NCBI GenBank assembly: GCA_016649715.1
Contig: JAENXC010000007.1
Location: 88,644-152,643, forward strand
Direction: 5' to 3'
Origin: Flavobacteriaceae bacterium
GTDB lineage: Bacteria > Bacteroidota > Bacteroidia > Flavobacteriales > Flavobacteriaceae
DNA length: 64,000 bases
Each line of letters begins with the position of its first letter. Position 1 is the first letter of the stretch. The notes under the pieces are model-generated. The model was not told the DNA's origin. It saw only the letters and a program-made list of their open reading frames with translations, and made no database searches. A program made the translations under genes and the position numbers. Positions 31,826-39,265 of the stretch are shown one piece after another.

Positions 31826-32386
31826 TTACACCCCATAAGAGGAAAGTTTCATAAATGTTACCCAGTGCGTTTTCATCGCCTTTCCGGATGGATGTCCAAA
31901 CAACGGCCGATAAGGACAAAGTTTTAAAATCTCACTTAATCTAATATCGTGCTCGTTCCATTTGAAGATTAAAATACCCTCATTTTGAAGAACCCTAAAG
32001 CATTCCTCAAAGCCTTTTTTAATATCCTCGCGCCAAGTCTTTTTATTTAAAATACCGTATTTTATTCCCATATAAGATTTTTCGCCTAAAGATGTAAAAT
32101 GTGGTGGATCAAAAACCACTAACTTAAAAGTTTCATCTTCATAAGGCATATCCCTAAAGTCGGCCACTAAATCAGGTTTACAAGAAAAATCCCTTGCATT
32201 TCTGCCTTTACCAACTGTAATTGTCTCAACCTCTCTACGGTCCTGAAATAAAACGTTCGGATCCGCTTTATCAAACCAAAACATTTTCCCCCCGCAACAG
32301 GCATCGAGAATAGACGGGGTGTAACACTCGCTATAAGTAATGGCGGGGTTTTCCTGTAATTTCATATTTGTATTTTCAATTGACAT
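31826..32386 (-). CDS. Phage class I SAM-dependent DNA methyltransferase (DPPH)
   Basis: 186 aa from MSIENTNMKLQENPAITYSE; an alternative ATG lies 21 nt further in. AdoMet-binding motif SILDACCGGKMFWF, and the catalytic-type VVFDPPHFTSLGE correspond to N4/N6 amino-methyltransferase motifs I and IV in the order I-IV. The protein is short, with no recognition domain evident. It could protect phage DNA from host restriction alongside Dam at the other end of the prophage. Confidence 0.72.
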   Translation of the reverse strand: MSIENTNMKLQENPAITYSECYTPSILDACCGGKMFWFDKADPNVLFQDRREVETITVGKGRNARDFSCKPDLVADFRDMPYEDETFKLVVFDPPHFTSLGEKSYMGIKYGILNKKTWREDIKKGFEECFRVLQNEGILIFKWNEHDIRLSEILKLCPYRPLFGHPSGKAMKTHWVTFMKLSSYGV

Positions 32387-32418
32387 TAATCTAAAATTAA
32401 AGTTGAGTAGTTTTAAAG

Positions 32419-32449
32419 CCGCCACTACTCATAGCGGCTAACGTTAGCA
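32419..32449. other. Nested inverted repeats upstream of the methyltransferase
   Basis: AGCCGC (32419-32424) pairs with GCGGCT (32435-32440), and GCTAACGTTAGC (32438-32449) is a perfect 12-bp palindrome that overlaps it. The core AACGTTAGCA recurs at about 32842. A regulator site is possible. Confidence 0.35.
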
Positions 32450-32468
32450 GTCAGATAAGGAAGATTAA

Positions 32469-32783
32469 TCACAAGTAAGAAAAATAACCCGCACTCGCTG
32501 TAATTGTCATTTTTCTATCTTCCGTTTTCGGCAAAGCTATTTCAGTTTTATACCGATGAAAAAAGAAAGGAATATCATCCACAAAGTATGTGCGCTCTTC
32601 TAAATCGGGATAATCCTCACATCTACAACGCTCCTTTATAAATGCTTCTAATTCCATTCTGTTTTTAAACTCGAATCCTTTACGCTTCAATCCTTCTATA
32701 AGGTAGTCATCCAATTTTTTATGAAGTCCTTTAGATAAATTATCTATCGCGTACTGTGTAATATCATATTTTGATAAATCCAT
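32469..32783 (-). CDS. Hypothetical phage protein
   Basis: 104 aa. Helical N-terminal half (DITQYAIDNLSKGLHKKLDD) and an ERCRCEDYPDLEERTYF segment. No membrane or signal sequence. Part of the leftward early transcript; function unknown. Confidence 0.55.
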   Translation of the reverse strand: MDLSKYDITQYAIDNLSKGLHKKLDDYLIEGLKRKGFEFKNRMELEAFIKERCRCEDYPDLEERTYFVDDIPFFFHRYKTEIALPKTEDRKMTITASAGYFSYL

Positions 32784-32857
32784 AATATCTCTTATTTATA
32801 TCGGTTTTTATATTTTCCTTTTGGCTTTTTATAATCGCCCAGAAACGTTAGCAAACA

Positions 32858-33514
32858 TCAAAGCCTACCCAAAAAATCAGAGTTTTTAAACTCATGTTTA
32901 AAAGTGTTGGGGCCTAAAGTGGCAATGGCTTCGGCCACATTTTTAAAGCCTTTGCTCTCGGCAAATTTCAGCTTGTCGCTGTAGCCTTTTTGGGGTTCGT
33001 TTTTTTTGGGTTTGTGGTTTTTAAGTATCTTTTCAAGAGGCTTTGGCTGTGGTGCATCAATGGGTTTTAAGCTCCACGTAAACGGGCGGGCGCTGCCGTC
33101 TTTAAAAGCCAAGCCTTTAAAAGCCAAGCGGTCTAAGGCCACAATAACGGAGTGGGTCTGTATGGGCAGGTCGCTGCTTTTTAGCAGTTGTTTGGTGATT
33201 GCTCCGGCGGTTTCCTCGGCATCAATGATCTTCATTGCCTCCAAAACTTCCTTGTCTGAAGGTATCTTGTTTTTCCCGTCACGCGAGAGCCTGGAGTCGT
33301 TAAAAACATCAACTACCGGATATACCTCGGTTGTTGTCGGGGTTTCGTCAACTTCCGCGTTTGGTTCATCACAACACACAACTGGCGAGGTGTTATTGAT
33401 CCGCTGCAGATCCTTTACTATTTCCTGCAGGTCTGATATTGCCTGCCATTCGGTTTGAACAGCTGCTTTGCGGGTGGCTATTTCGGTTTCTAAAAGTGCG
33501 ATTGCTTGTTTCAT
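32858..33514 (-). CDS. Phage protein with N-terminal coiled coil, unknown
   Basis: 218 aa. Residues 1-40 are a coiled coil (MKQAIALLETEIATRKAAVQ), then a Pro/Thr-rich linker, a winged-helix-like middle (DAEETAGAITKQLLKSSDLP then IQTHSVIVALDRLAFKG) and a basic Lys/Pro stretch. The middle suggests DNA binding. No family recognised. Confidence 0.6.
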   Translation of the reverse strand: MKQAIALLETEIATRKAAVQTEWQAISDLQEIVKDLQRINNTSPVVCCDEPNAEVDETPTTTEVYPVVDVFNDSRLSRDGKNKIPSDKEVLEAMKIIDAEETAGAITKQLLKSSDLPIQTHSVIVALDRLAFKGLAFKDGSARPFTWSLKPIDAPQPKPLEKILKNHKPKKNEPQKGYSDKLKFAESKGFKNVAEAIATLGPNTFKHEFKNSDFLGRL

Positions 33515-33520
33515 GGTTTA

Positions 33521-33736
33521 TTAATCTTCAGGTGGGAATTTTGCAAATAAAGCCTTTGCGCGGCAATGGATCTCGCAGTCGTTTACGTCAAAACAGGTGC
33601 AGCGTGGCAGATTTTCTATTTCGGGATCGGGCGGGAAGGGCGGTGGAGTGTAGTCGCATTTAAAATAGTACACACCCACCAAGATGCCAAGGCCAATAAC
33701 GGCCAGAAATACGAAAAATATGAGTAGGTAAATCAT
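33521..33736 (-). CDS. Small single-pass membrane protein
   Basis: 71 aa. N-terminal membrane helix (LLIFFVFLAVIGLGILVGVY), then a Pro-rich region (YTPPPFPPDPEIENLP) and four Cys (CTCFDVNDCEIHC) that could bind metal or form disulphides. It overlaps the DUF4406 gene by 4 nt. Confidence 0.55.
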   Translation of the reverse strand: MIYLLIFFVFLAVIGLGILVGVYYFKCDYTPPPFPPDPEIENLPRCTCFDVNDCEIHCRAKALFAKFPPED

Positions 33737-34038
33737 AGCGTTATGTGTTTTAGGTTATGGTAGATTGGCACGCCCAGATGTGCTGCCAATTGCAGTTCCA
33801 CAAAAGCGCCTTTGCTGGTTTCGTGGCACGGAAGTGCGTAAATGGCGTCTGCATCCATTAGGGCTTTTATGCAGAGCTTCATTGCTTCTGGCCAAGTGGT
33901 GTGAAAATCGTTTACCACCGCGAGCGGGTTTATGGCTTGGTGGCCCAAGGCTTCCAGTTGCTTTTGGGCCATTCCAAACTTCATGGTGCACTCAGCTATT
34001 GGCTCACCGGTTACTTTTCCTGTTATGTAGATTTTCAT
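33733..34038 (-). CDS. DUF4406 family protein
   Basis: 101 aa. KIYITGKVTGEPIAECTMKF with later ALMDADAIYALPCHETSKGA and FVELQLAAHLGVPIYH matches DUF4406, which has the nucleoside 2-deoxyribosyltransferase-like fold. The likely role is nucleotide or NAD-type glycosidic-bond chemistry in phage metabolism, or anti-defence; activity is not proven by sequence. Confidence 0.8.
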   Translation of the reverse strand: MKIYITGKVTGEPIAECTMKFGMAQKQLEALGHQAINPLAVVNDFHTTWPEAMKLCIKALMDADAIYALPCHETSKGAFVELQLAAHLGVPIYHNLKHITL

Positions 34039-34377
34039 TTATATGTTTTTAAAGTAATTTTCAACTACTGAAACCATCACAACAAACATCAATGATGCGT
34101 TATTTTCGCTAAAAGGAAATAAACGCATTGAAAGAAGCTCTAAGTTTTCATCCTTATCAATTTGAAGCTCTAAATAATCATTATTAACGAAATCAATTTC
34201 AATTTTAATTCCTTTAATAGAATGTGAAGCCCCATCCCATTGATAGTTTATAGCTTTGTCCCCCTTATTTCTAATAAAAATGAAATTATTGTATTGGTAC
34301 CAAGCTATCCAAAGCTCCGGTTTTATGCCTGCAGCTTTGGCTTCCTTTTCGAGTTGCTTTTTAGAGATTGTTGCCAT
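34039..34377 (-). CDS. Hypothetical phage protein
   Basis: 112 aa. A short N-terminal helix (ISKKQLEKEAKAAGIKPELW) then a beta-rich region and a hydrophobic segment near the C-terminus (ASLMFVVMVSVVENYF). It directly adjoins DUF4406. No family recognised. Confidence 0.5.
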   Translation of the reverse strand: MATISKKQLEKEAKAAGIKPELWIAWYQYNNFIFIRNKGDKAINYQWDGASHSIKGIKIEIDFVNNDYLELQIDKDENLELLSMRLFPFSENNASLMFVVMVSVVENYFKNI

Positions 34378-34448
34378 TATATCTGTGGTTTATCACCATC
34401 GCGGTCTGTTTTTCTTTAGTGCCATTTTAATAGGGTTTTAAGGGTTAT

Positions 34449-34895
34449 TTACATACTTCTAAAATCATCCAACCAGCGTTTTTGGCTTATATACGTGTCC
34501 GGTTGCTGTTGGGCGATACCTCGCTGCCTTCCTAACCAATATTTATAAGGTTTTACGCTGGCAATGGCGTTTGTTTTTTCGGTGTCTGTTAGTTTGTTCC
34601 ACAGACTTTCGGAACGGGTGCGCTTTACTTTGTTGCCAAACAGGTTGTAAAAAGCTTCAAAACTTAGATCTGGCATTCCCTTGGTTACGGTAAAATTGCT
34701 GATGGCATAAAAGTGTTTCAGACGTTCCACTGTATAGGGGAATTTTTGGGTGTAGAGCCAGTTGCGCTGTTTTTCATCCAATTGGGCGTCCACCAGTTCA
34801 AAGTGCGTTAAAAAGCCATCCAGATCATATTTAAAAATCATGGTGCCGGTGAAGGTGGAACCGATGACGGTGTATGTGGTTTCGAGCGCGGCCAT
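34449..34895 (-). CDS. Hypothetical early phage protein
   Basis: 148 aa from ATG 34895 (MAALETTYTVIGSTFTGTMI). Start chosen because ATG overlaps the upstream stop as TAATG. The C-terminal half (YKYWLGRQRGIAQQQPDTYI) is the kind found in Bacteroidetes phage early-region proteins. Function unknown. Confidence 0.6.
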   Translation of the reverse strand: MAALETTYTVIGSTFTGTMIFKYDLDGFLTHFELVDAQLDEKQRNWLYTQKFPYTVERLKHFYAISNFTVTKGMPDLSFEAFYNLFGNKVKRTRSESLWNKLTDTEKTNAIASVKPYKYWLGRQRGIAQQQPDTYISQKRWLDDFRSM

Positions 34896-35140
34896 TATTT
34901 CTGAATGTTTATATAGTTGCTGTCTGGGCAGCACGCCATTGCTGGCGGATCTATGGGTTCAATATTCAAGTGGCCACAACCTGTGCAGACTTTAATATTG
35001 TCTATTCCAGCCGCCTCAATGGCTGCGCTGTTTTTTATCATTTGGTCCCAAAATTTGCGGACCTCTTTGTGTGTAAACCCTTTTGCGTAAAGTGATTTGT
35101 TTACTGCAGCAACTCTTTTAATGGTTTCGTCGAAGGTCAT
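34895..35140 (-). CDS. Small zinc-ribbon-like protein
   Basis: 81 aa. Helical N-terminus followed by VCTGCGHLNI and MACCPDS, forming a CxxC...CC pattern of a small zinc ribbon. Part of an overlapping gene string. Function unknown. Confidence 0.55.
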   Translation of the reverse strand: MTFDETIKRVAAVNKSLYAKGFTHKEVRKFWDQMIKNSAAIEAAGIDNIKVCTGCGHLNIEPIDPPAMACCPDSNYINIQK

Positions 35141-35142
35141 AA

Positions 35143-35448
35143 CTATGCGGTTTTTTGGTTGAGTTGGTCAAATATATTTTGCATATCCCGGTCTTTATTT
35201 ACGTAAAGCAAAGCATAGAGTGTTTTTTCTAAGCAGAATGCTTCAAAGTATTCGAGCTTAATCTTTATAGGCTTTTCGCTTCCACGATTGCTGATTTCTT
35301 TTTTAGAAAGCTTTAGTGCCACATGACGTAATAAACTTATGTAAGAACGCGTTGTTTTTTCTTGACGTTGAGGAACATCAAAGTCTATATAAGCACAAAG
35401 CGTTGTAAGGACGTCGGAGTTTATTTCAAGTTTAATTGGATTGTACAT
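35143..35448 (-). CDS. Hypothetical phage protein
   Basis: 101 aa, mixed alpha/beta and basic (TRSYISLLRHVALKLSKKEI). It overlaps the next upstream gene by 17 nt. No recognised domain. Confidence 0.5.
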   Translation of the reverse strand: MYNPIKLEINSDVLTTLCAYIDFDVPQRQEKTTRSYISLLRHVALKLSKKEISNRGSEKPIKIKLEYFEAFCLEKTLYALLYVNKDRDMQNIFDQLNQKTA

Positions 35449-35587
35449 TTTTTAAAGTATTATTTTCAAAATTTGCAGATATGAGAATGGTGTGGTCGTA
35501 GTATTCATTGTTTAGTCTTTCAGGTTCTACTATTGCGTCTGTGCGTATTTGTTTGTTTTCGTTGAGCAATCTGGCTATTTCCAGCAT
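35432..35587 (-). CDS. Small hypothetical phage protein
   Basis: 51 aa from ATG 35587 (MLEIARLLNENKQIRTDAIV). The ATG overlaps the stop of the upstream 45-aa gene as TAATG, which decides the start over an upstream GTG (35614). Confidence 0.45.
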   Translation of the reverse strand: MLEIARLLNENKQIRTDAIVEPERLNNEYYDHTILISANFENNTLKNVQSN

Positions 35588-35724
35588 TAGCTCGTCTTCG
35601 TCCTGGCTATCCACTTTTTTAACATCGGGATGTGGCGGTCTTCCTGATAGTTGCGCACTTCGTAAAAATCCTTATAGGCGGCTATCAGGTTTTCGTTTTC
35701 TTTGTATTTTTGTCTTACTGTCAT
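35587..35724 (-). CDS. Small basic/helical phage peptide
   Basis: 45 aa: MTVRQKYKENENLIAAYKDF then YEVRNYQEDRHIPMLKKW. Good start, stop-start overlap with the next gene, and 8 nt after the upstream stop. Function unknown. Confidence 0.45.
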   Translation of the reverse strand: MTVRQKYKENENLIAAYKDFYEVRNYQEDRHIPMLKKWIARTKTS

Positions 35725-35732
35725 TGGGGCGG

Positions 35733-35870
35733 TTATCTGCAGTCTGTTTCAGGTTCGGTTAAAAATTCTTTGCACAGGGTGCATTGGGTGCGGGTGGTCT
35801 CGCAGTTTATGGCGCCGCCTACTACTTTGGTTATGCGTGCTTCTTCAGGATGTGGACAATTACTTCGCAT
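35733..35870 (-). CDS. Small Cys-rich (zinc-ribbon-like) protein
   Basis: 45 aa: MRSNCPHPEEARITKVVGGA then INCETTRTQCTLCKEFLTEP. Four Cys (NCPH, NCET, QCTLC) suggest metal binding. It overlaps the upstream gene by 11 nt. Confidence 0.5.
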   Translation of the reverse strand: MRSNCPHPEEARITKVVGGAINCETTRTQCTLCKEFLTEPETDCR

Positions 35871-36270
35871 ATTGCTTTCCTATCATACTTTCCAAACAAG
35901 GGATGAGCTTCTGTGAAACTTCCGCTGGGGTCATATCCAGCAAGGGTTTACGCACCGGGCTTTTAAGTGATTTTAAAAAGGCATTAAATCTGCCTAAGTC
36001 TGCCACTTCGCCAAAGCGTTCACTGGGGCGTGTCCAGCCCATCTGCATTAATAGCGAAAGGATAAGCAGGTGCTTTGGGTTGTCTTTGTCAAAAGCTGCC
36101 CAGTTCATCGCTAGTTTATTGATGATGCTCTGCGCCTGCGTGGGCGTTAGGTCTTTGGTGCTGGTCTTTTTTGGGTCTTTGGTGATGTCCACTACATAGG
36201 CGGCCTTTAACTCGGGGTCATAGCCTGTAAGAATGTGGATGCGGCGACGTTGATCTGCTGTGCTTGTCAT
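35860..36270 (-). CDS. Early phage protein, possibly GemA/Gp16-like
   Basis: 136 aa. Contains KDPKKTSTKDLTPTQAQSII and KPLLDMTPAEVSQKLIPCLE. DLT..QA and MTPAEV blocks and the early-operon position recall GemA/Gp16 of Mu-like phages, but the match is weak. Otherwise unknown. Confidence 0.5.
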   Translation of the reverse strand: MTSTADQRRRIHILTGYDPELKAAYVVDITKDPKKTSTKDLTPTQAQSIINKLAMNWAAFDKDNPKHLLILSLLMQMGWTRPSERFGEVADLGRFNAFLKSLKSPVRKPLLDMTPAEVSQKLIPCLESMIGKQYAK

Positions 36271-36325
36271 TGTTTGTGGTTAATTGTTAATTGTTATTAG
36301 TTAATTGGCTTATAAATGGTGTTTA

Positions 36326-36541
36326 TTAGTGTCTTTCTAATGTTATCGGTTTTACCCATTCTGGTGCTTCCCATAATTGGTGGGTAAAACAATAATGCCT
36401 TTTTTCAATAATCTTTTCTTCTAGGCAATGAGAACAATGAAAATAGTCCCCAGAATAATATGCTCTGGAGTTCATACCTTCGTGTTTCCAAAACGCAATA
36501 GTTTTGAAATAGACCCAATTATGTTTTTTACATTCTGCCAT
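36326..36541 (-). CDS. Small zinc-finger-like protein
   Basis: 71 aa from ATG 36541 (MAECKKHNWVYFKTIAFWKH). The pair CSHC and later HYCFTH form a C2-H/C2 metal-site pattern. The longer open frame upstream passes through a tRNA-like hairpin and low-complexity Ala/Lys codons, so the internal ATG is preferred. Unknown function. Confidence 0.55.
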   Translation of the reverse strand: MAECKKHNWVYFKTIAFWKHEGMNSRAYYSGDYFHCSHCLEEKIIEKRHYCFTHQLWEAPEWVKPITLERH

Positions 36542-36556
36542 AACTTTGATTTTAAG

Positions 36557-36597
36557 TGACCGGAGCAGGAATTGAACCTGCGTTAACCGTTCCGGTC
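36557..36597 (-). ncRNA. tRNA-like minihelix (acceptor stem plus T arm only)
   Basis: Minus strand: 5' acceptor GACCGGA (36597-36591), a 9-nt linker ACGGTTAAC, T-stem GCAGG, T-loop TTCAATT, T-stem CCTGC, 3' acceptor TCCGGTC (36564-36558) and discriminator A. The 7-bp acceptor and 5-bp T stem are perfect, and the loop fits the universal TTCRANY. There is no room for D or anticodon arms, and no encoded CCA. It lies 15 nt before a small gene in the early operon. Confidence 0.55.
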
Positions 36598-36783
36598 GTT
36601 TTGCTGCTGTAACGCTTGCAGCTTTCGCGGCTTTTGCCAATCTTACGGGTTGTCATGCTTGCCGATCGCGGCCCGTTTACTACTTCCTAAAGCTGTTTTT
36701 AAAACCTTTTACGGCACGGGCTCAGCTTGGAAGCTACAGAATGGCCTTTTGAGGTCCCTGTTCTGGGTCTTTATTCCCCGCGC

Positions 36784-36948
36784 TCACCCGTTTACTCTCT
36801 TTTTGGATTGCAGGTGCTTTCTGAAGGCGCTATTTTCTGAAATGGTGAGCTCCTCGCTGGCAATCCATTTGTTATTGCTGTCTTGGTACACCAACTTTCC
36901 GTTTACCAGCACTTGGTCTGTCTGTGGTGATGAAATTGTTACTGCCAT
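36784..36948 (-). CDS. Small hypothetical phage protein
   Basis: 54 aa: MAVTISSPQTDQVLVNGKLV then YQDSNNKWIASEELTISENS. Looks like a compact beta protein. It overlaps a 52-codon frame (36872-37030) upstream; translation coupling or alternative reading is possible. Confidence 0.45.
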   Translation of the reverse strand: MAVTISSPQTDQVLVNGKLVYQDSNNKWIASEELTISENSAFRKHLQSKKRVNG

Positions 36949-37030
36949 TTATTGTTAGCTTTATGTTGTGATAGTTTATGTTCGCGCAGGCGTCTGCCAG
37001 CATTTGCTGTAATTTTAGTTCGGTGTTCAT
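36872..37030 (-). CDS. Possible small ORF
   Basis: 52 aa: MNTELKLQQMLADACANINY then HNIKLTINGSNNF. The first 30 residues look protein-like; the rest overlaps another frame by 77 nt. Either a real small gene with an overlapping end or a spurious frame. Confidence 0.35.
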   Translation of the reverse strand: MNTELKLQQMLADACANINYHNIKLTINGSNNFITTDRPSAGKRKVGVPRQQ

Positions 37031-37061
37031 TGTAGGTTATAATTTGGGGATTGTTTTTTTC

Positions 37062-37091
37062 GAGCCCTTCGACTGCGCTCAGGGTGACATT
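37062..37091 (-). repeat. Copy of the TGTCATCCTGAGCG-type repeat inside the prophage
   Basis: GAGCCCTTCGACTGCGCTCA then GGGTGACATT, the inverted form of the element seen in host intergenic DNA (3286, 4520, 50222). It lies just downstream of the DUF3164 gene stop. Confidence 0.65.
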
Positions 37092-37093
37092 GG

Positions 37094-37726
37094 TTATATA
37101 CTTGAAAAATTAAGATCAATATTGTCATATCCACCTTCCTCGTTTTTTACGGACACACGGAAGTAACTCTTACTTTTTGGTCGCCTGATGGAGCTGTTGA
37201 TTAGATCTACAGCTTCAGAAAACTTGGTGTCATTGATGCGTTTTTCGTAGCGAGTGATCTTCATCACTGCTTTGGTGTCCAGTTGTCCGTTGCGTTGGGT
37301 TTCAAAAGCATCGATGATCATCGCTTTTACGAATTCGTTTTTACTGGTGATGTTATCGTTCAGGAATTCGTCAAACTTTGCCTTGGCAGCGGTGATGGTC
37401 ATGTCGTCAAACTGGATCGGCTCGTTCACGGTTATCTCCACTTTGATGGAGCGGTTGAAGTTGAACCAGCTGAAATTGCCTTTGGTTTCGCGCTCAATTT
37501 TTTGTTCTTTCATAAAGGCATCGTGCGCTTCCTGGCACAGCTCGCGGATCATATCCTTAAAATCTGCCAGGCGTTTATTGATGTCCTGCGCTCCTTTAAG
37601 GATTTTCCAGCTGTGTCGCTCCATTAGTCTTTCGACACTAGTGATGCGGTTGTAAGGAATTTGCACTCCGGACTCATCAGTCCACATGCCGTCTTTTGCT
37701 TTTTGTTGAATTGTTTCTGTTTTCAT
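37094..37726 (-). CDS. DUF3164 family early phage protein
   Basis: 210 aa. KDGMWTDESGVQIPYNRITS at the N-terminus and the terminal SKSYFRVSVKNEEGGYDNID LNF-type ending are typical of DUF3164, a family of Mu-like phage early genes. The middle is helical (FDEFLNDNITSKNEFVKAMI). Molecular role unknown, perhaps nucleic-acid related since it lies next to replication genes. Confidence 0.82.
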   Translation of the reverse strand: MKTETIQQKAKDGMWTDESGVQIPYNRITSVERLMERHSWKILKGAQDINKRLADFKDMIRELCQEAHDAFMKEQKIERETKGNFSWFNFNRSIKVEITVNEPIQFDDMTITAAKAKFDEFLNDNITSKNEFVKAMIIDAFETQRNGQLDTKAVMKITRYEKRINDTKFSEAVDLINSSIRRPKSKSYFRVSVKNEEGGYDNIDLNFSSI

Positions 37727-37727
37727 T

Positions 37728-37979
37728 TTATTTAGTGGTTTTGATTATTGTATTATTCTCTTTTGCTGGTCTGAAATATTCCCCAGTTTCAAAATCGTAT
37801 TGAAACCAATTAGAAGAAAATTTTTTGAAATATGTTTCTTCATTTATCCGCATTACCCTGCCACCGCAATCATTGCATTTAGTGTGGCTTTTAGGGCAAT
37901 TATGCCAAACCGCTTCGCATCCAGGATCTGGGCAAACTTTAATCACTTTCAATATTTCTGAAATTGTTTCGGACATCAT
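37728..37979 (-). CDS. Small zinc-ribbon protein
   Basis: 83 aa from ATG 37979 (MMSETISEILKVIKV). CPDPGCEAVWHNCPKSHTKC then NDCGGRVM gives two Cys-x-Cys knuckles of a zinc ribbon. The first ATG (38024) would overlap the upstream gene by 44 nt, so a later start is chosen. Confidence 0.6.
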   Translation of the reverse strand: MMSETISEILKVIKVCPDPGCEAVWHNCPKSHTKCNDCGGRVMRINEETYFKKFSSNWFQYDFETGEYFRPAKENNTIIKTTK

Positions 37980-37980
37980 T

Positions 37981-38205
37981 TTATCTATTAATCCAAGCCA
38001 AAGCTTCGCGGATTTTGTTTTCAATTTTGGCGTTTACGACGAACGGTTTGCGGTCGTCCTGGGTTCCTGCCAGTTTTGCCAAAAGCCGGGCGCGTTCCTG
38101 GTTTATCAGGATGCGCTCCCCGGCGGTGAACTTGCTGGGGTTGGTGGCTGCATACCGCAGCACTTCGGTCAAATTGTCAAATCGGGTAGCGGTTGCTTGG
38201 GGCAT
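37981..38205 (-). CDS. Small basic hypothetical protein
   Basis: 74 aa, helical (RFDNLTEVLRYAATNPSKFT; ERILINQERARLLAKLAG). Located in the replication block between small genes. No recognised family. Confidence 0.55.
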   Translation of the reverse strand: MPQATATRFDNLTEVLRYAATNPSKFTAGERILINQERARLLAKLAGTQDDRKPFVVNAKIENKIREALAWINR

Positions 38206-38206
38206 A

Positions 38207-38602
38207 TTAGTTGAGTATGGGGTTTAGGTTCAGTTTCCTGGCGTTGGTAAACAATGGGCGACTGTAGTGGTATTTCACTTCCCAGACAGTGCTCTCGTAC
38301 AGTTTTTTAAGGTCTGCGGGGTCTGACTTGTTGTAAAAGGGTTTTGCCAGCTCCACAAAGCGCATTTCGTATTTTTCAAAGGCTTCGCGCCAATAGTTGA
38401 ACAAGGCCGTGTTTGCCAAAAGCTTTTGGAAATCTTCCAAATTGGTTTCAGTCTCTGTGTTGCCGTGGTGATCGTGGTTCACGTTTTTAAGGGCGTATAG
38501 CTCACAGTAGTGAAACCACTGTTTAAAGACAATGCGCTCATAGCTGTCCTTGTTTATTTTCAGTAATTGTTGTATTGCATCCATAATGCTTATTTTTTCC
38601 AT
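38207..38602 (-). CDS. Hypothetical early phage protein
   Basis: 131 aa, helical with many aromatic residues (FKQWFHYCELYALKNVNHDH; NYWREAFEKYEMRFVELAKP). An alternative ATG 18 nt downstream (38584) avoids overlap with the ATPase gene. Unknown function. Confidence 0.55.
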   Translation of the reverse strand: MEKISIMDAIQQLLKINKDSYERIVFKQWFHYCELYALKNVNHDHHGNTETETNLEDFQKLLANTALFNYWREAFEKYEMRFVELAKPFYNKSDPADLKKLYESTVWEVKYHYSRPLFTNARKLNLNPILN

Positions 38603-39252
38603 TTGTCAATTTGATGATCGCTCCAATATTTTCGGGCTTCGCGTTCCCAAATTATATAGGGCCTTGTTGAAATTCCCCTGCTCAGTCGGCTTATTGAAAA
38701 GGCTACAAAGCCTTCAATCCTTATTTTTACATCGGCATCAAAAAGGATGTCGCGTCCTATGGCTCCAACCGGTCTTTTTCCCTGGGCGTGGCTGTTGAAG
38801 ATGAAAAGCTTTGTTTCAAAATCTGAAAGCAGCGCTTTGTAGCTTCGTTTGTCCAGGTGTGCGTACTGCACAGAGTCTATAATAGTGATGTTCGGACTCT
38901 TGGGTTTTGATAGGCGGTTGCGAAGCTCCGGGATGGGTTCGCGGTCCAGAATAAAAAAACTGTTTCGCACGTGCCACATGTGGTTTTCCTCAACGGCTGC
39001 CTGCATACTTTTGCGCGCGCCTTCCTCCAGCGTGTCATACGCTACTTTGGTTTTTGGCAGACTTGCCAACATTTTTGCCATTTGCATCAAAAAAGTGGTT
39101 TTGCCGTTGCCACTTTCGCCATAGACAAACCAACTGCCGGAACGCTCCGGGGTACCGAGTAAATCTTTTAAGGGCCCTTCAGGTAGGGGAATGTCAATGA
39201 ACTTTTTTTTGATTAGCTGATCTACTGATACAGCTCTTTTTAACTTGGGCAT
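38590..39252 (-). CDS. P-loop ATPase, RecA/Sak4-like
   Basis: 220 aa. Walker A YGESGNGKTT (about residues 43-52) and Walker B NITIIDSVQY (about 120-129), with an arginine-rich C-terminal part. The fold and position between MuB and early genes suit a small RecA-like single-strand annealing or replication ATPase found in Bacteroidetes transposable phages. Confidence 0.75.
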   Translation of the reverse strand: MPKLKRAVSVDQLIKKKFIDIPLPEGPLKDLLGTPERSGSWFVYGESGNGKTTFLMQMAKMLASLPKTKVAYDTLEEGARKSMQAAVEENHMWHVRNSFFILDREPIPELRNRLSKPKSPNITIIDSVQYAHLDKRSYKALLSDFETKLFIFNSHAQGKRPVGAIGRDILFDADVKIRIEGFVAFSISRLSRGISTRPYIIWEREARKYWSDHQIDKWKK

Positions 39253-39265
39253 AGAGTGGGGCGGC

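Noticed and set aside
36542..36640. 33-codon N-terminal extension of the small zinc-finger gene
   Set aside because: It reads through the tRNA-like minihelix and low-complexity Ala/Lys codons; the internal ATG fits better.
36557..36660. A complete ordinary tRNA gene
   Set aside because: No D or anticodon arm can be placed; the 5' acceptor partner is only 9 nt from the T stem.
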